64,000 nucleotides of DNA from Trypanosoma brucei gambiense DAL972 (taxonomy: Eukaryota; Euglenozoa; Kinetoplastea; Trypanosomatida; Trypanosomatidae): the NCBI RefSeq assembly GCF_000210295.1, contig NC_026744.1:3472001-3536000 (forward strand), given 5' to 3'. The translations under genes and the position numbers were made by a program. Positions 42,920 through 54,118 of this stretch are shown one piece after another (within the stretch, counting starts at the first letter, position 1; each line of letters begins with the position of its first letter). The notes beneath the pieces were generated by a model. The model did no database searches. It saw only the letters and a program-made list of their open reading frames with translations, and had not been told where the DNA came from.

Positions 42920-43131
42920 ACTTATCCCCACGCCAGGTTGCGAGAATCGATTGAGCGTCGGCCTCACGGAGTCGCTATGGGCAGCAGCCACACTTTCCGC
43001 AGCGTATGGAGAAAAAAAAACGTATGTGAATGTGCCTCTCTCTCTTTCTCTCTCTGTATATATATATATATTGTGTGTGTGTTGCCATTGGAACGGTAAA
43101 TAGAGACGGGATATGAGAAAGAGGAGCGAAG

Positions 43132-43180
43132 AATATATATATATATATATATCAATATAGTGATTCATGCAAATATTTCG

Positions 43181-43218
<38 letters not shown>
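43132..43218 (+). repeat. Compound TA / CA / TA microsatellite cluster
   Basis: A TA run at 43132-43152, a CA run at about 43179-43198 and a further TA run at 43197-43218 lie within 90 bp. Confidence 0.93.
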
Positions 43219-43668
43219 AATAGACAATTATGCACGTAGCTAAACACATAAAAATAACCCACCGTAAGTGGCTTCGCCAAGTATAGAAGAAATGACAGGA
43301 GGGAAAAGACACTTTCCCATTCAAGCGCACAGAGAGGCATGAAAACAAATGTATACATTCATTTACCCCTAAATATATGAATGAATGAATGAACGAATAA
43401 ATAAATGTATATTCTGATGTTCTTGAAGCATCTTCTCCTCATCCTGCCGTTTACCTTTTACATTTATTTACTTAAAAACAAAGAAAGGTAAGAAAAAAAA
43501 GGAAAATAAAATCCAACCACCCTCATTTACATCCCCTTCTCACTTTTTCTCCCCATCCTTTCTTTCATAATGGCACTTACCAGACATTTCTGCCCACCCC
43601 CCATCGGGAGAAATAATGAAATGAAAAGATCACCAAAGAAAAACAAAACTCCGAAATAAATAAATAAA

Positions 43669-43691
43669 CACACACACACACACACACACAT
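43669..43691 (+). repeat. (CA)n microsatellite
   Basis: Uninterrupted CA run of about eleven units, following AAATAAATAAATAAA. Confidence 0.85.
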
Positions 43692-46296
43692 ACGCAGAGA
43701 GGGACACACAGACATCCGAACAGAGAGAAATATATAGGAAAAAGAAACACAACAACAACAACAAAGAAACAAAAAAAAATGCTGATAATACTGATTATGA
43801 CGACGAATGCGAATGGGAGTGGCGGCTCCGCATCCCCACAGATTTCCCTCCTTTATTCACCCAATACGTAACTACCGTTGGAAAGGTAAATATAGGTAAA
43901 TATATAAATAAATATAAGTGTAAATATATACATAAATATATATTCGTGTGTACGCGCGTGTGTCTGAAACCAGACAAACCAAACGGAAACACACAACATC
44001 AAAAGCAGAGTAATAATGAACTAATGCACCCGTCCACCCACACGGAGTGTTACCTTGAAGAGATGGCAATTGCGCGCAACGCACGAAACGGAACAGAAAT
44101 ACCTCTCCTCCCCCCTTACCAATAATAATAATAATGGTAGTAATAACAACAAATTAGATACTGCCTCGAGGTTTGCTTGAATGTAAACATCAAATGACAC
44201 GGAAATCAATCAAAACGATCGGATGATATGTCAAACGTCCCTTTCTTTCATTCACTGCTTAATTTTTTCCCTCCAGTTCTCTAATACAATATCTTATTTC
44301 ACTTTTCCGGGAGGAGTGCGAGGTATTTCAGAGTCCAACCTTATTACTTTCTTCCCTTGTGCTCCCCTCTCTCTTTTAGCTTATTTAACTTTATTTAACA
44401 CTAATACTAATATTACAAACATTAATTTTTCTTTTTTTTTAAAAATTTAAATTACCAGTGGGAGTAAATAAATATTTTCCTTTGCCCTCATATTTTCCCT
44501 AAATCAGTTTATTCATTTCTGAAATATCCGTCAACCGCCCTCGGTCAACACTCCCCGAAACAAAGTTGAACAATCGGACGAAATTAATACTACAAGAAGC
44601 AATGAAAATAAAACAAAACGAAAGCCATGCGGCAAATCTTCTGCTCGAGAAATATATTGCCACCTCAACACGCATTTTAGATATTTTTTGTATATCCAAA
44701 TATTCCGCGTTTTCCTTCAATGTAGTTTTTCGTCTGCTCACCTCCTTCCACTTTTCTTTGGAGTAAATCTCCCGCTTATTTGCATTCGATTATTTATTTA
44801 TTGACTCATTTTTTGTTTTGTTTGATATGTAATTTATTGTTTCTCATTCATGAGAGCGGGGAGATCTGCGGGAATGTTCTCGTCATCATCATCATCAATT
44901 TGATTTCTTTTATTTCTTCGTTTTTTTTCCTTATCTTCTCCCTCCATTGTTCTCTTTTCTCTTTTCTTTTTCCCTCCCCTTTAAGCAGCAACACAAACGA
45001 AAGGTTTCCACACACTCTCCTATCCACTCACTCACTCACTCACACGCATAAATAATTACATATGAACACACAAGCGCTTCATGAGGGTTTTCAAAAAAAA
45101 AAAAAAGAAAAAGAAAAAGAAAAGACACACCTTTATTTTCTGCACTCGGATTCATTTCAGTCTTTTCCCCCCTTTTTTCTTATTCATTTCTCTCTCCCCA
45201 TCCCTCTTTCCTTCCATGTTGGTGTATTTGCATTTATTGTGCATCGCTTAAATCCATTCCCTGTTTTTTCTTTCTCCATTTTCATTTTTTTCTTTAAACA
45301 CTTCGTTTTATTTGTTTAAATAATTATACCTATGATATGTCGGAGGTGGTTGGGAGGGCTCTACAGCTCCACCAGATGTGAAGCGAGTGAAAACAGCGGG
45401 GAAAACAAACAAACAAAAGATAATCGGAGAGATGAGTACAACTGATGCATCGCGCAAATATTCAAAACATTCCCTCTTTTTTTTTTTTCTGCGCTAAGCC
45501 ACCAGTGTTATGCAGCGCCAAATGCCACTAAATCAACGAGAACCGAGAGAAAAAATGAATAGAAAAATAACTAAACAATAATAATAATAATATGCATTGA
45601 GTCGAGAAATGCACGTATGCTTACATACATACATACACACATATGAATATTTATTTATAGAAACAAAAATAACTTCTGCTGTTACTTTTTACCGCTATCA
45701 CTTTCCTCCTTTCCTCCTCTCACTTACTCTCTCTCTCTCTTTCTCTATTTCACTTTGTTGTTGCGCCTCACACATGCCACTCCATCTTATCTTTGCTTTT
45801 TCTTTTTCTTTTTCTCTCCCTTTGTTTACCTTATTTTATGTTTTTGCATTGTTCCCAACAACCCCCTATTCTTTCTTTCTTTTTGTTTTTTTTTTAATTG
45901 CTCCGCATTGTGAGCCTACTCATGATCTCCATCATTCCACATTCCTCGTTCGTGTTCTAGTCGTTGCTATTACACATCACTTGAAAGGTTCTGGTAGACA
46001 ACCATAAGCGCGGTTAAATACTCAAAAAAGCACACAGTAATACGATCACAACCTCACATAGCTCACATGAATTGGCACAAAGGAGGGACAAAACCAATTA
46101 AAATAATACGACTATATATACATGTATACATGTACATATCGCACAAGTTAACTAAATATGATATATTTGAACATATGTAACACGTGGGTGGTGGTTGTGG
46201 TGGTGTGTGGGACATCTCCGCTTTTTTTTTTATGAAGTATTATGTACATCATTATCGATTTTCTTCTCTCTTTTCTTTTCTTTTTTTTTTTCATTT

Positions 46297-47109
46297 TTAA
46301 ATTTTGAAGGATGGTCTTACTCCCCGTGCTGTTGATACTGTCCTCGAGCCGCTAAGCTCCAGACGCTTTTCCCACTGCTCGCGAAGGCCATCCAACTTGT
46401 ACTGCCGGTCTCGCTCCATTTGCATTCTTCGACGCCGTGCCATTGCCAAGCGGCTCTCCGTCACTGTTCGATGCTGCACAACTTTGTTAACCTTTTCATT
46501 TTCCAACTTTACATATCGGTTAAGTGCAGCTTTTTCTTTCTTTAACTCCTCAGTGACCAAAACTTCTTCTCCTTGCGCTGCTTGTACGCTGGCACGATCC
46601 CTCACATCCCTGCGTCTAAACTCCCGCTCCATCAAATAGTCGAGCATAAGTTTCCTTCCCGCAGAGCTTTGCCTCGTTGATCCCACTGAGAGGCTGCGAC
46701 GTGTGCCGGAAGCCCGCAAGTTGGACAATATGGCCTCAAAGCGCAACTGCGTCACAATGTCAATGTTTTGATTGCTCGGCCGTGTGCTGGACTTCCCGCC
46801 GGATGGCAGACTTGTGACAGATGACCGCATTCGAGGGTTTGCTCTGCTTCCACTACGTCCTCCATCATTCCTTTCGCTCTGGCCATTAATATATTCACCA
46901 TCATATGAATAACCCGAACAGCCTTGATGATCCACAGTGCGGACGCTGGAAAGTATGGGCGAGGCGTCACCAGTTACAAGTCCATGCGCGTCATCTTCTC
47001 CATGAAACACACAGTCGCTCCCGTGGGATCCGGCGTCATGTGATTCAGCAGTGGATTTAGCATACCCGTTGCTGTGCACACACACATCCAAATCATTTCC
47101 GGGGTTCAT
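46297..47109 (-). CDS. Coiled-coil hypothetical protein, 270 aa
   Basis: Start set at Met 47109 (MNPGNDLDVCVHSNG) because upstream codons look like 5' UTR. The first half is polar, rich in Gly, Ser, His and Asp. From about residue 150 the chain becomes a long charged helix (LMEREFRRRDVRDRASVQ, ELKKEKAALNRYVKLENEKVNK, RLAMARRRRMQMERDRQ), ending in a basic RPSFKI. No known family, signal or membrane segment. The Arg-rich helix recalls axonemal or basal-body proteins, but this is only compositional. Confidence 0.72.
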   Translation of the reverse strand: MNPGNDLDVCVHSNGYAKSTAESHDAGSHGSDCVFHGEDDAHGLVTGDASPILSSVRTVDHQGCSGYSYDGEYINGQSERNDGGRSGSRANPRMRSSVTSLPSGGKSSTRPSNQNIDIVTQLRFEAILSNLRASGTRRSLSVGSTRQSSAGRKLMLDYLMEREFRRRDVRDRASVQAAQGEEVLVTEELKKEKAALNRYVKLENEKVNKVVQHRTVTESRLAMARRRRMQMERDRQYKLDGLREQWEKRLELSGSRTVSTARGVRPSFKI

Positions 47110-48544
47110 TTTCCTTCCTCTCGTTTCCTTTTTCCTTTTATCCTTCGAGATGGCACGCCGCGTACCAGCCCTGAGTTTCCGACTTTCACAACGGTATTCC
47201 TTGAAATACGGTGTGATGAGCGCTAAGGACACGGCAAGCGCCCGAAGAAATGTACGGGCGCACTCGTATGGGGAGAAAATTGTGTAGATGGTGCTTTGTA
47301 TGAAACTTGGAAATTCTCTTTCCTCAATCTCAATTTTTCTTTTATTCAAATGAGTAAACAAAAAAAAAAAAAATCGAGACTGAGCCACCACTAACAGTTT
47401 TTGCTTTGCTTTCCTTTCTTTTTAGTGTGTATGGATGAAGTGCAAACCCACTTAAACAATGGGTACTTGCACTCGATATGGATTAATTCCGATTATATGT
47501 ATATATATATATATATATATGTATATTCTGCTACTGTATAAATATATTGATTTCCCTTTTCTTCCCTACTTCTTTTCTTTACCCCCCCCAATGTTGCTTT
47601 TCTCTTTAATAGCAACAAATGAACACGAGCTACTCTTTTCGATTTGAAGCAAAAACGACCAGCGACGAGGTAAAAATAAAAATAAAAAAATATATATATA
47701 TCACCTGCTTACTGGAATATGAAAGCCTACAGAACTAAGGTTAGCTTCTTTGTTCAAGATAGGTGTGATAACAACAACAACAGCAAGAAAAGAAAACGAA
47801 AGAGCGGAAGAAGAAGAAGCATCCAATTTCTCATTTTTCCTCTTTTAGTTGCGTCCTTTTCTCGTCACACGTGCACAACAATCAGAGACGAGGAAAAAAA
47901 CAAAACAAAACAAAACAGGATGAGTGGGAGAATATTTCACCGTATGGACCCGGGGCAACATCCGAACGTGCCTTACCATTATTTATTCCTCCTACAGGTG
48001 CTCTTACGGTGAGGTGAGTTGAAAACAACAACGAGAAAACAAAACAAAACAAAAATACAGCACGAACCAATCAACAGGGGAAAAAGAAACAGGGGGCCTG
48101 GGGGAAAGAAGCAAACAGCCTGCTTCGCGAAAGTACACAAATAGATAAACACGCATATGTCTTCTAAGCGCGTGTGTGCGTGCACCTTCGGTTGGTTCCT
48201 TGAATAAATGGCCGGTGTGAAGCGGAGCGAGAACCAAATAACTCCCATTTTTCTAAACCCTACTCTCCCCCCACCTTATCTTTTCCACTCCTCAAAATTT
48301 GCCGTCACGGTTGGATAGTTCAGCACACGTCTCAACGTCCCTCCCCCCACTTTCTCTCTCTTTTTTTTTTTTTGACAACATTCCCTTCCCCTGTTCCACC
48401 AATAAACTTCTTTCGTGCCCACTCCTCTTATCCTACTTGTCATAAATGAACATGACGCTGACATTCACACCCGTTATCCCGACACGCCCGACATCCTCCT
48501 CTCTTTATCCTCCCTTTTTTTCATCACGTTCCAACAAGATTATC
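47110..48544. other. Intergenic region, no supported gene
   Basis: Includes an A-run at 47359-47372, a TA repeat at 47499-47520 and a T-run at 48361-48373. Minus-strand frames at 47979-48464 have no domain features. The right end is the 3' UTR of MRP2. Confidence 0.6.
47499..47520 (+). repeat. (TA)n microsatellite
   Basis: About eleven TA units. Confidence 0.93.
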
Positions 48545-49219
48545 CTACACAGATGTGCGAGCGAAGCCGGTGTTGTAATGCAGAGCTTGTGTGAGGAATC
48601 GCTGCAACATAAGAGATTCTGCCACATCAAACTCTACAGTCCACTCAAATGTCTCATCGCCTTCTTCACCCGCTACCTGTTGCTTTTGTTGGGCGGGCCT
48701 CGTTGATGTGCACTTGAGCGTAAATGTGTATGGTGCTGCAGGATTCGGTGTGAAGGTGGCGTTAGTATAACGTGAGTGAACTTCCACCTTTTCTGAACGC
48801 CCCTCCAGCACAGCCAGAAAACGTGCGGTGTAAACCGCTGGCAACATCACAGAAACAACACGCTCTGCCTTATTACCTTCTTCTGTCAACATACGTGCCT
48901 GGCGATGGTAATCAAGGACAACAAATGTATCACGATGAAGTACTCGCAATAGATGGCCTCTGCTGATATCTTCATCATTCCAATGAACAACATCAAAAGC
49001 AGGCGGGAGTTGGGCGCGGCGAGCCCGTTGTTGTGCGAGTGAAGGTCGGCGCCACTTTCCTCCAGTTGCTCTGTTGCCTTCGCCGCTACTTCCAACTTCC
49101 TTCCCATCAGCATCACTGGAAGAAGCGGCTTCTAGGCGTAGGGCTGATGTGGCAAAGAGTGCAGCACCCAGTGGTTTCCGAATGAGCGTCGTTTGCTGGC
49201 TGATGATACGTCGGAGCAT
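48545..49219 (-). CDS. MRP2: Mitochondrial guide-RNA-binding protein MRP2 (gBP25)
   Basis: 224 aa from Met 49219, the length known for T. brucei MRP2; an upstream Met at 49309 only adds 5' UTR-like codons. A mitochondrial leader (MLRRIISQQTTLIRKPLG) is followed by a linker. A Whirly-fold domain then runs from about residue 70: LPPAFDVVHW, DTFVVLDYHRQARMLT, VVSVMLPAVYTARFLAVLEGR and a C-terminal FTLKCTS...EWTVEFDVAESLMLQRFLTQAL strand-helix. MRP1 and MRP2 form a heterotetramer in the mitochondrial matrix that binds guide RNAs and promotes annealing to pre-mRNA during kinetoplastid RNA editing. The partner MRP1 is not in the window. Confidence 0.9.
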   Translation of the reverse strand: MLRRIISQQTTLIRKPLGAALFATSALRLEAASSSDADGKEVGSSGEGNRATGGKWRRPSLAQQRARRAQLPPAFDVVHWNDEDISRGHLLRVLHRDTFVVLDYHRQARMLTEEGNKAERVVSVMLPAVYTARFLAVLEGRSEKVEVHSRYTNATFTPNPAAPYTFTLKCTSTRPAQQKQQVAGEEGDETFEWTVEFDVAESLMLQRFLTQALHYNTGFARTSV

Positions 49220-49223
49220 CTCA

Positions 49224-49266
49224 CTTTGCGTCCGAATACGATTACAAAAGAAAAAAAAAGAAAACA
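49224..49266 (-). promoter_or_regulatory. Predicted trans-splice signal of MRP2
   Basis: On the minus strand a T-rich tract (about 49245-49266) is followed by GCAAAG; this AG (49224-49225) is only four bases before the ATG at 49219, which supports that start over the upstream Met. The 5' UTR would be unusually short. Confidence 0.4.
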
Positions 49267-49974
49267 ACTCACACGAAGGGTTTGGGTGAACAAGGAAGGA
49301 CACAGCCAAGCTTCAAGCGCTCCAAGGTTATAGTGTTTCCCCGTCAGTTAATCGCACCTGATGGTATTAGTTTGTTTGTCACTTGTCTTCCCTTTCTCCT
49401 TCTCCCTTTTCTGTATGTGTGGTACCCTTACAACTTACTTATCCTTTTTTTTTTTTTGGGGGGGGGAAGGGTGAACATGTAATTGTGGTATGCAAGTGAT
49501 AAAGTTAGATAAAGGGTTCCCCACGACGAGGTCAATCAATCAAAACAAGGACCAAACTCAGTCACTGGCGGTGTAAGTTGAGAGTGCAATCACGCTCAAA
49601 AGGGTTTAAATACCTTCAGAAGGCGGGGAAAAACAACAACAACAACAACAACCGTTAAGTCCCACAAAAGGTTGACGGAGTAACTTGCACACATAAAAAC
49701 ACAAGGAGTACGATCCGTGACACAAGAGGAAGTTCGCAGCGAGATTAACTCCCTCCCCCTTTTTGGTAGTTATTTAAGTTCTCTTCACTCACCTTCCGCT
49801 CGTTGCGCCTTTTTTTTTTCAATCCCGCACACCCTCTCTTTCCCATTCACTTTCCTCCCTCCCTGCCTTCCCAACACAAACGCTCGTACAATTTAAGTGA
49901 CACTAACGCCAGTGGAACGCTTTGTTCTCACTCTTGCGGCGTCCTCTCTTGTTGCCTTCCTTTTTTTTTTCTTT
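49267..49974. other. Intergenic region, no supported gene
   Basis: Spacer between Tim17 and MRP2, with a (CAA)n run near 49634-49652 and T/G homopolymers near 49447-49466. Confidence 0.6.
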
Positions 49975-50433
49975 TTAGCGTTGAGCCAACCCCAATGCAT
50001 CCATAACACGTTCAAGCATCAAAGAAACGGCTGCACCACCTAACGTACCACCCACAAGCCCGGGAGCTTTATAATAACGACAGCCGTACACTCCACCCAA
50101 AAGACCACCAGAAAGTGTAGCATTCCACACATCCTTACGGCCCCGTCGCTTCTCAAGCGCAACCTCAATGCCACCGAAAAGGAAACCAAAGTAGGCAAAA
50201 CTGAAGCCGAGTCTGTGGGCCGTTTTCAAACTGTAACGGAAGAAGTCGGCGGTGCCCATCCGCTGCGTTGTGGATTCGGCTGAAATCATTGCACCAAAGA
50301 GGGAAAATCCAAAACCCATTACGTAACCACCAACAACGTTCATAGCAGCTGGGGTAATGGTGCTGTCCTTCAACACCATCATTGCCTTCTGTGAGGGATC
50401 AATTTGAGGTTGGGGGTCGAGAAGTGTTGTCAT
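49975..50433 (-). CDS. TIM17: Tim17/Tim22/Tim23-family inner membrane translocase subunit
   Basis: 152 aa with four Gly-rich hydrophobic segments: about 27-50 (NVVGGYVMGFGFSLFGAMI), 73-92 (GFSFAYFGFLFGGIEVAL), 105-122 (LSGGLLGGVYGCRYY) and 124-143 (GLVGGTLGGAAVSLMLERV). The third and fourth carry the GxxxG packing typical of the family. The basic KRRGRKD loop before the third helix corresponds to the conserved family signature. Trypanosomes have essentially one such core protein, TbTim17, which builds a single TIM complex importing nuclear-encoded proteins; size and sequence layout fit it. It neighbours MRP2, another mitochondrial gene. Confidence 0.9.
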   Translation of the reverse strand: MTTLLDPQPQIDPSQKAMMVLKDSTITPAAMNVVGGYVMGFGFSLFGAMISAESTTQRMGTADFFRYSLKTAHRLGFSFAYFGFLFGGIEVALEKRRGRKDVWNATLSGGLLGGVYGCRYYKAPGLVGGTLGGAAVSLMLERVMDALGLAQR

Positions 50434-51499
50434 CGTGATGAGTCTTTATGTAATGGTCTCGTTTGACAAATATACCTGTAAGATACCTATGGCCAGCTTT
50501 TCTCTACTTGCCTTTATTTCTGCTGTGAATGATATTGACCTCCCAGTCAGTTCTGATTGATTATGTGTTGTCTCCGATGTTCCTCCCTATTGCAGTGTTG
50601 TGACTAAAGCCCACCCTGCTTGTTTGTATTCCTCTTCCTTTCACCTTCACCTGATTGTATGCGCGTAAAAAAAAAAGGTTTAAACGTACACGGTCGGTCA
50701 GCAGACCGGTGGAGTCGAAGATGCGCCACCGATGATGTACGAACACCACGATGTTGAAAACGCGGGAGTGTCAGGAAGAAATGGAAAGAAAGAAATGTGT
50801 GGGAGGTATTGTGTAGGAAGACATTAGGTGATAACATTAACGCATGCGTATGCACCCACTGACCTTCACAACACTCGTCAGAATATTACCATGTCTACAC
50901 ATAATCAAGAATCAGCACCATTCTTATAAGTAGAAACCCGCCGCAACTCTGTTGCCGTTTCAGTCCACCCTTCGCCCGCAGCGCACGTCCTCCCGGCGTA
51001 CACAATAAACACCACCCATCGCCTCCAAGCAATTTCCTCTTGCTCCTTTTTTCAACCGCATTCCCTCTTCACAACAAATCCAAACAGGAAAAAAAAAACG
51101 TATTACGGTTTATAGTACCTGCATAGAGCAAGCACATAAATATATGGCGGGCAACAAATTGAAGTGGGGCCTCACCCAAAAGAAAAAAAAAAATGATATT
51201 GATCACAAACCACTGGTGTAGCGTGCCTGTTACGAATGGGTTCGCAACCCCCTCCCCCAACTTTCTGTCCTGCCTTCAGTTAATTGAGAGCCACCTGTGT
51301 CTAACTCCCTCCTTCTATCTGCTGCTCTCGTAACAACATGAAAGAAAAAAAACAAAAAAAGAAAACAAAAAGCATCGGCAACGGCAGCGAGCCCGATAAA
51401 GAGCAAAAAAATAAGTAAATGAATATATATATATATATATATATTGCATCATTCCCCGACGACCATTTTGTTCCCGACAAGTGTGCACGTTTCATAATG
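50434..51499. other. Intergenic region, no supported gene
   Basis: Contains an A-run near 51089-51098 and a TA microsatellite at 51423-51444; frames on the minus strand at 50561-50855 and 51069-51260 have no domain features. Confidence 0.6.
51423..51444 (+). repeat. (AT)n microsatellite
   Basis: About eleven AT units just downstream of the IFT25 stop codon. Confidence 0.93.
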
Positions 51500-51976
51500 T
51501 TACATCACCACTTCAGGATTGGACTCTAGGACGGCTATACGCTGCTGCGACTCTTCTCCCTCTACTTCTACTTCAAATATTCCCACAAACTGGTTGTAAC
51601 CTGACAGGATGCGCAAACGCAGATATCGTACGGCTTTCCCGTCACCTGTTGGGTCAACAGTTATTCGCTCCCTCTGCTTTTCATTGCCTCCCGTGCGCGG
51701 CAACGACAACTTCGAGATAACATCAAAGTTAGTGGGAAGAGCGGAAGTGCAACGTTCCACCAACACATCTTTGGCATCGTGCAGCGTAAGTGCAACACCG
51801 GATATGTTTGCCGAGGCCACAGAGCCGACGGAAAATATAATATCTTGAGGAAAACCACCGGTTGTTAGAATAAAGGTGGTTGGATCTCCGTCAATAAGGC
51901 ACGATGGAGCCATGCTTGCATCATCATTTCGGAATGTTAGATAAACAGGGTCTATGCTCACCTTTGCCATTCGCAC
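51500..51976 (-). CDS. IFT25: Intraflagellar transport protein IFT25 (HSPB11-like)
   Basis: 158 aa (156 from Met3). It forms a single galactose-binding-like (discoidin) jelly roll: PSCLIDGDPTTFILTTGGFPQDIIFSVG at the calcium-site end, then the VLVERCTSALPTNFDVI strand, and RYLRLRILSGYNQFVGIFEVEVEG near the C-terminus. These blocks follow human HSPB11/IFT25 in order and spacing. IFT25 pairs with the small GTPase IFT27 in IFT-B and takes part in flagellar trafficking. Its retention fits an organism with an active flagellum. IFT27 is not in the window. Confidence 0.9.
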   Translation of the reverse strand: MRMAKVSIDPVYLTFRNDDASMAPSCLIDGDPTTFILTTGGFPQDIIFSVGSVASANISGVALTLHDAKDVLVERCTSALPTNFDVISKLSLPRTGGNEKQRERITVDPTGDGKAVRYLRLRILSGYNQFVGIFEVEVEGEESQQRIAVLESNPEVVM

Positions 51977-52777
51977 TTCTCCCTCTCCTTTTTTCTTTTA
52001 AGTTTTATTTCTCTTGATTTCCACGATCTTTCTCCCTTTTTTTAAAAAAATTTTCGTTCTATGCAACTACCTTATATTAAAGTTAGTACCTTTCTTCCCT
52101 TTTTTCTTTTTTTTGAAAATCCCCCCTTCTTGTTCTCGGTACGGCAGAAATGTCGACGACCACACGGCCACCTCTAAAAGTTTCAATATTCACAGAACAA
52201 AATAAAAGTCAGGGAAATCGGGTAATAGAGGAAACTGTAAGTGCTGTTTGCAACACGGCATCAAGAGAAGAATCAAGAAACCGGCTTATTAGAAACAGTG
52301 CATTACAAAACATTGTTAAGCGTATACATGCATATATGTATGTTAATTGTTTGGCGGTCACATCCGAAGTTAGGGAAGAACCGTCTCCACCGCCCCCTTT
52401 TCATTTCGTTCGCACTCCCTCGGAGGTTGAGGCCCACCCGCCTCTTCGCCATCTTCAGTTATTTCTGTTGTGCATCTTGAGAGGCCTTGACACTCAGCAT
52501 CCCCCACATTTTTAATATTCAGCGTTGTGGTCGCAGAAACACAATCACAAGTGTATGGATGTCGTTGGTGTTGTCATCAATAGGCATCCTTCGCTTCCTG
52601 TCCACCTTTTCCGTCCGCGCCGGTAGTCGTGGGTCACAACATTGACGTGACACGGCGATGACGCAGGACCAAAATATAAGCTCACTATCATTACGTGTCT
52701 TCACTTCTCTTGCCAAATAATAATCTTAAAAAAAACAAAAATGAGTCCCTTTCCCTGTCCACACAACGGCAGCATCA
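51977..52777. other. Intergenic region, no supported gene
   Basis: Spacer between IFT25 and the basic 302-aa gene. Pyrimidine-rich plus-strand sequence near 52020-52110; plus-strand frame 52150-52515 lacks any domain. Confidence 0.6.
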
Positions 52778-53686
52778 TCATCTCTTCCCCCTGCCCTTCC
52801 TCCTCTTCCCTAAACCAGTGCGGCGGGGGCCCAAATCAAACTCCCGTGTGTATCGTATAATTCCCTGTGAAGGCCTATTCGGGTTCTCGTCACCACCACG
52901 TGGGGCCCAAATGCTCCCGCTCTTGTCGCTGCCCTTCCGCACTTTCACCTCCCGTATGCGCTCGTCATGTTTCACCTCTCGCTGTACCCTTCGTATGGTC
53001 TTGTTAAACACACGCAGTGTACCGCTGTTTAGATCATAGCGACCCGATTGTTTAAGTGGCGTCGGGTCACCCATACGGCGAAGCAGATGAGCTCTCTTGA
53101 GTTGCCGCCGCTGGAAGAGGGCAATACGCCGATCTTTAGCAGCATGCAAGGCACTACCCTGAGTATAATCAACTGCTTCACCATGTGTCTCCCGCTCCCA
53201 ACTCGCTCGTTGGCGCAGGTCCTTCTTTTCCCCTGCCAAGAGGCGAAGACGCTCAGCAAAGCCTACTCCAGTTTTGTTATTTCGTAGGTGGTCATATGTA
53301 CGTGTGTGTGGAGATGCCGGAGCCCCGCCTCCACTACCGCTGTTGACAACACTCCTACTGCCGCATCCCCCTACCGATGCTGGCCGCTTGCCCCCAATGC
53401 GTTCAAACTGCCGCCACGACTCTTCAATGCGCTCCTCCATCGTGGCGTCAGGGGCATGCAAAGCTGCCGTACGGGCATACACATCTTGCAGTTGCTCGTT
53501 GATCTTTTGGTGATGTACAAGCAGGTCGCGATGATCCTGCTTAGGAGTTTTGGGGTTCTTGCGGAATGTCTCAGTAGCCTCCGTGGCTTCGTGGTAGTGA
53601 ATACCGCGATGAAGCGACCGTGGCCCGGGTATGGTCCTGCGTCGTTTTACGAGCTCACGAGTGGCGCGGCTATTCAGAGGTGGCAT
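52778..53686 (-). CDS. Basic hypothetical protein, 302 aa
   Basis: Start set at Met 53686 (MPPLNSRATRELVKRRR); an upstream Met at 53770 adds a dissimilar segment. The protein is strongly basic at both ends, with a helical middle (LLVHHQKINEQLQDVYARTAAL, MEERIEESWRQFERIGGKRP), a Ser/Gly linker, and an Arg/Lys-rich C-terminus finishing RRTGLGKRRKGRGKR. Composition suits a nucleolar or RNA-binding protein, or a mitochondrial ribosomal one. I cannot place the family. Confidence 0.72.
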   Translation of the reverse strand: MPPLNSRATRELVKRRRTIPGPRSLHRGIHYHEATEATETFRKNPKTPKQDHRDLLVHHQKINEQLQDVYARTAALHAPDATMEERIEESWRQFERIGGKRPASVGGCGSRSVVNSGSGGGAPASPHTRTYDHLRNNKTGVGFAERLRLLAGEKKDLRQRASWERETHGEAVDYTQGSALHAAKDRRIALFQRRQLKRAHLLRRMGDPTPLKQSGRYDLNSGTLRVFNKTIRRVQREVKHDERIREVKVRKGSDKSGSIWAPRGGDENPNRPSQGIIRYTREFDLGPRRTGLGKRRKGRGKR

Positions 53687-54118
53687 CACTAAACCTGAGG
53701 AAAGGGGGAAAACAATGCAAGGAAGAAACAAGCGGCGATGAGGTTGGCGAGCGACATCGTACGTACCCACTCGAAATGCGGTGTGTTAAAAGCAGAAAAA
53801 TGCTTTTTCATTCTCCTTTTCCAATGTACAGACGGTCGGGGCCCGACACCGGCACGCACCGGGCGTCGTCACATGGCAACAACAGTTTTTTTTTTCGAAT
53901 TATACAACTCGCTCAGGTGGTTCCCAACCGTGCGATGATGATGGAACAATGGAGGATATTAATCAGAGCAACAACTGAAACCATCTTGCTATACTAAAAT
54001 GCCCTGTCAAACCACAAGGTAACAAAAAGAGCAAAAAAAAAATTAGGTAGGGTATTCATTTCACAACGCGAACGAAACAATAGACGATCGATGACTAAAA
54101 AGGCGTATTCCACACTAC
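53687..54118. other. Intergenic region, no supported gene
   Basis: Short spacer with the 3' UTR of the 721-aa gene and an A-run near 54033-54042. Confidence 0.6.

Larger units (their letters stand above)
42920..46296. other. 3.4-kb low-complexity intergenic region
   Basis: No supported gene. Dense microsatellites (TA, CA, CT, AATA, GAAT) and pyrimidine tracts; open frames such as 44780-45319 and 45597-46007 on the plus strand are translations of T/C runs. It may carry long UTRs of the two flanking coiled-coil genes. Confidence 0.65.

Noticed and set aside
43152..43348. N-terminal extension of the coiled-coil gene up to 43348
   Set aside because: Those codons translate TA and CA microsatellites into Tyr-Ile and Cys-Val runs; they are 5' UTR.
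45597..46007. Plus-strand 136-codon frame
   Set aside because: Translation of T/C-rich tracts into Ser/Phe/Leu; no coding signal and wrong strand.
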